Source: DASXBJ01 sp036491755
GTDB taxonomy: Bacteria > Chloroflexota > Dormibacteria > Dormibacterales > Dormibacteraceae
Reading direction: 5' to 3'
DNA: 59,888 nucleotides
Assembly: GCA_036491755.1 (NCBI GenBank)
Contig: DASXBJ010000075.1
Location: 1-59,888, forward strand
In this document: piece after piece, positions 59,562 to 59,888 of the stretch
Position numbering within the stretch: position 1 is the first letter of the stretch
Layout of the letters: the number at the start of each line of letters is the position of its first letter
The notes under the pieces: model-generated
What the model was told of the DNA's origin: nothing
Database searches by the model: none
The model's input: the letters and a program-made list of their open reading frames with translations, nothing else
Position numbers and translations under genes: made by a program

Positions 59562-59888
59562 GTGAGATGCGCCATGCTGGCGAGCCTTGGGGTTGTGATG
59601 GTCGCGTGCGGCGGATCGACGGTGGGCGCAACCAGCACTCCGACCGCCTCAGCGCCGCCGGCGACGAGCCAGATCGGCCACATCAGCGAGGGCGGCGTTC
59701 AGCGCTCCTACGTCGTGTACCGTCCGGCCTCCCTCGATCGCTCTCATCCCACGCCGCTCGTCGTCGCCATGCACGGCTACACGGTCGACACCTCGTGGAT
59801 GGAGCCCAACACACACCTGAACGAGGCAGCCGCAGCCGATGGATTCGTCGTCGTCTATCCGCAGGGCCAGAACGACTCGTGGAACGCC
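59562..59888 (+). CDS. Secreted esterase/PHB-depolymerase-like lipoprotein, 5' part (cut by window edge)
   Basis: About 109 residues visible. Signal peptide with a VMVAC lipobox, Ser/Thr/Pro linker, then QRSYVVYRPASLDRSHPTPLVVAMHGYTVDT, the start of an esterase D/LpqC-type alpha/beta hydrolase with the oxyanion motif HGY. WMEPNTHLNEAAAADGFVVVYPQG continues the fold. The nucleophile lies beyond the window. GTG at 59562; an ATG at 59574 is close by. Secreted polyester or feruloyl-type esterase likely. Confidence 0.75.
   Translation, partial: MRCAMLASLGVVMVACGGSTVGATSTPTASAPPATSQIGHISEGGVQRSYVVYRPASLDRSHPTPLVVAMHGYTVDTSWMEPNTHLNEAAAADGFVVVYPQGQNDSWNA

Overview
The window is GC-rich DNA with many GTG and TTG starts, close gene packing and several lipobox lipoproteins, and no gene that points to an outer membrane. 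It suggests a soil-type bacterium of the Terrabacteria (Chloroflexota, Dormibacterota or Actinomycetota). No rRNA or other phylogenetic marker is present, so placement below that is inference. No stretch longer than 300 bases lacks a gene, and no insertion sequence or CRISPR array was seen.

1-15.2 kb is the most coherent region, a corrinoid-dependent demethylation and C1-oxidation locus. A minus-strand operon encodes a lipoprotein-type ABC importer, a metallophosphoesterase, MetF-like methylene-THF reductase and formate-THF ligase (cut by the window edge). A divergent IclR regulator follows. A plus-strand operon then encodes a corrinoid protein, a methyl-THF:corrinoid methyltransferase, an ASKHA/[2Fe-2S] corrinoid activator, a DUF1638 protein, a small 'virulence factor' family protein and a DinB-like protein. 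An MttB-superfamily methyltransferase and a damaged-looking cyclodeaminase/cyclohydrolase face them. With folD at 44 kb, every step from a methylated amine to formate plus ATP is represented. GGCGCC elements lie between -35 and -10 of both promoters of the region, suggesting shared IclR control.

15.4-29.5 kb is mixed: a Upf1-like helicase, HIT protein, secreted lipoproteins, acyl-CoA synthetase, sugar isomerase-like TIM barrel, thioesterase, Asp-box protein, GNAT, an MFS / EXORDIUM-like / phosphoesterase operon, a lipoate ligase-like protein and DinB. 29.5-34.2 kb holds an OpuB/OsmF-type betaine importer split into two divergent transcripts 21 bp apart, plus a disulfide reductase. 34.7-38.35 kb is a cobalamin uptake operon (DUF4430 lipoprotein, EcfT, fused EcfAA', S component) under a clear cobalamin riboswitch. 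This fits the B12 demand of the C1 locus.

38.4-50.5 kb holds ComB, cupin, phosphatase, a zinc-ribbon/degenerate GGDEF protein, HxlR, SDR, a folate operon containing larC (folB-larC-folD-folC), GNAT, a PadR/MFS efflux pair and a hydrolase. 50.2-54.4 kb holds two small lipid/stress genes and a PrgI/VirB4 pair close to a tRNA-Lys(CTT). 54.7-59.9 kb holds membrane proteins, a methyltransferase, a GT39 glycosyltransferase, a YdeI-like protein and the start of a secreted esterase.
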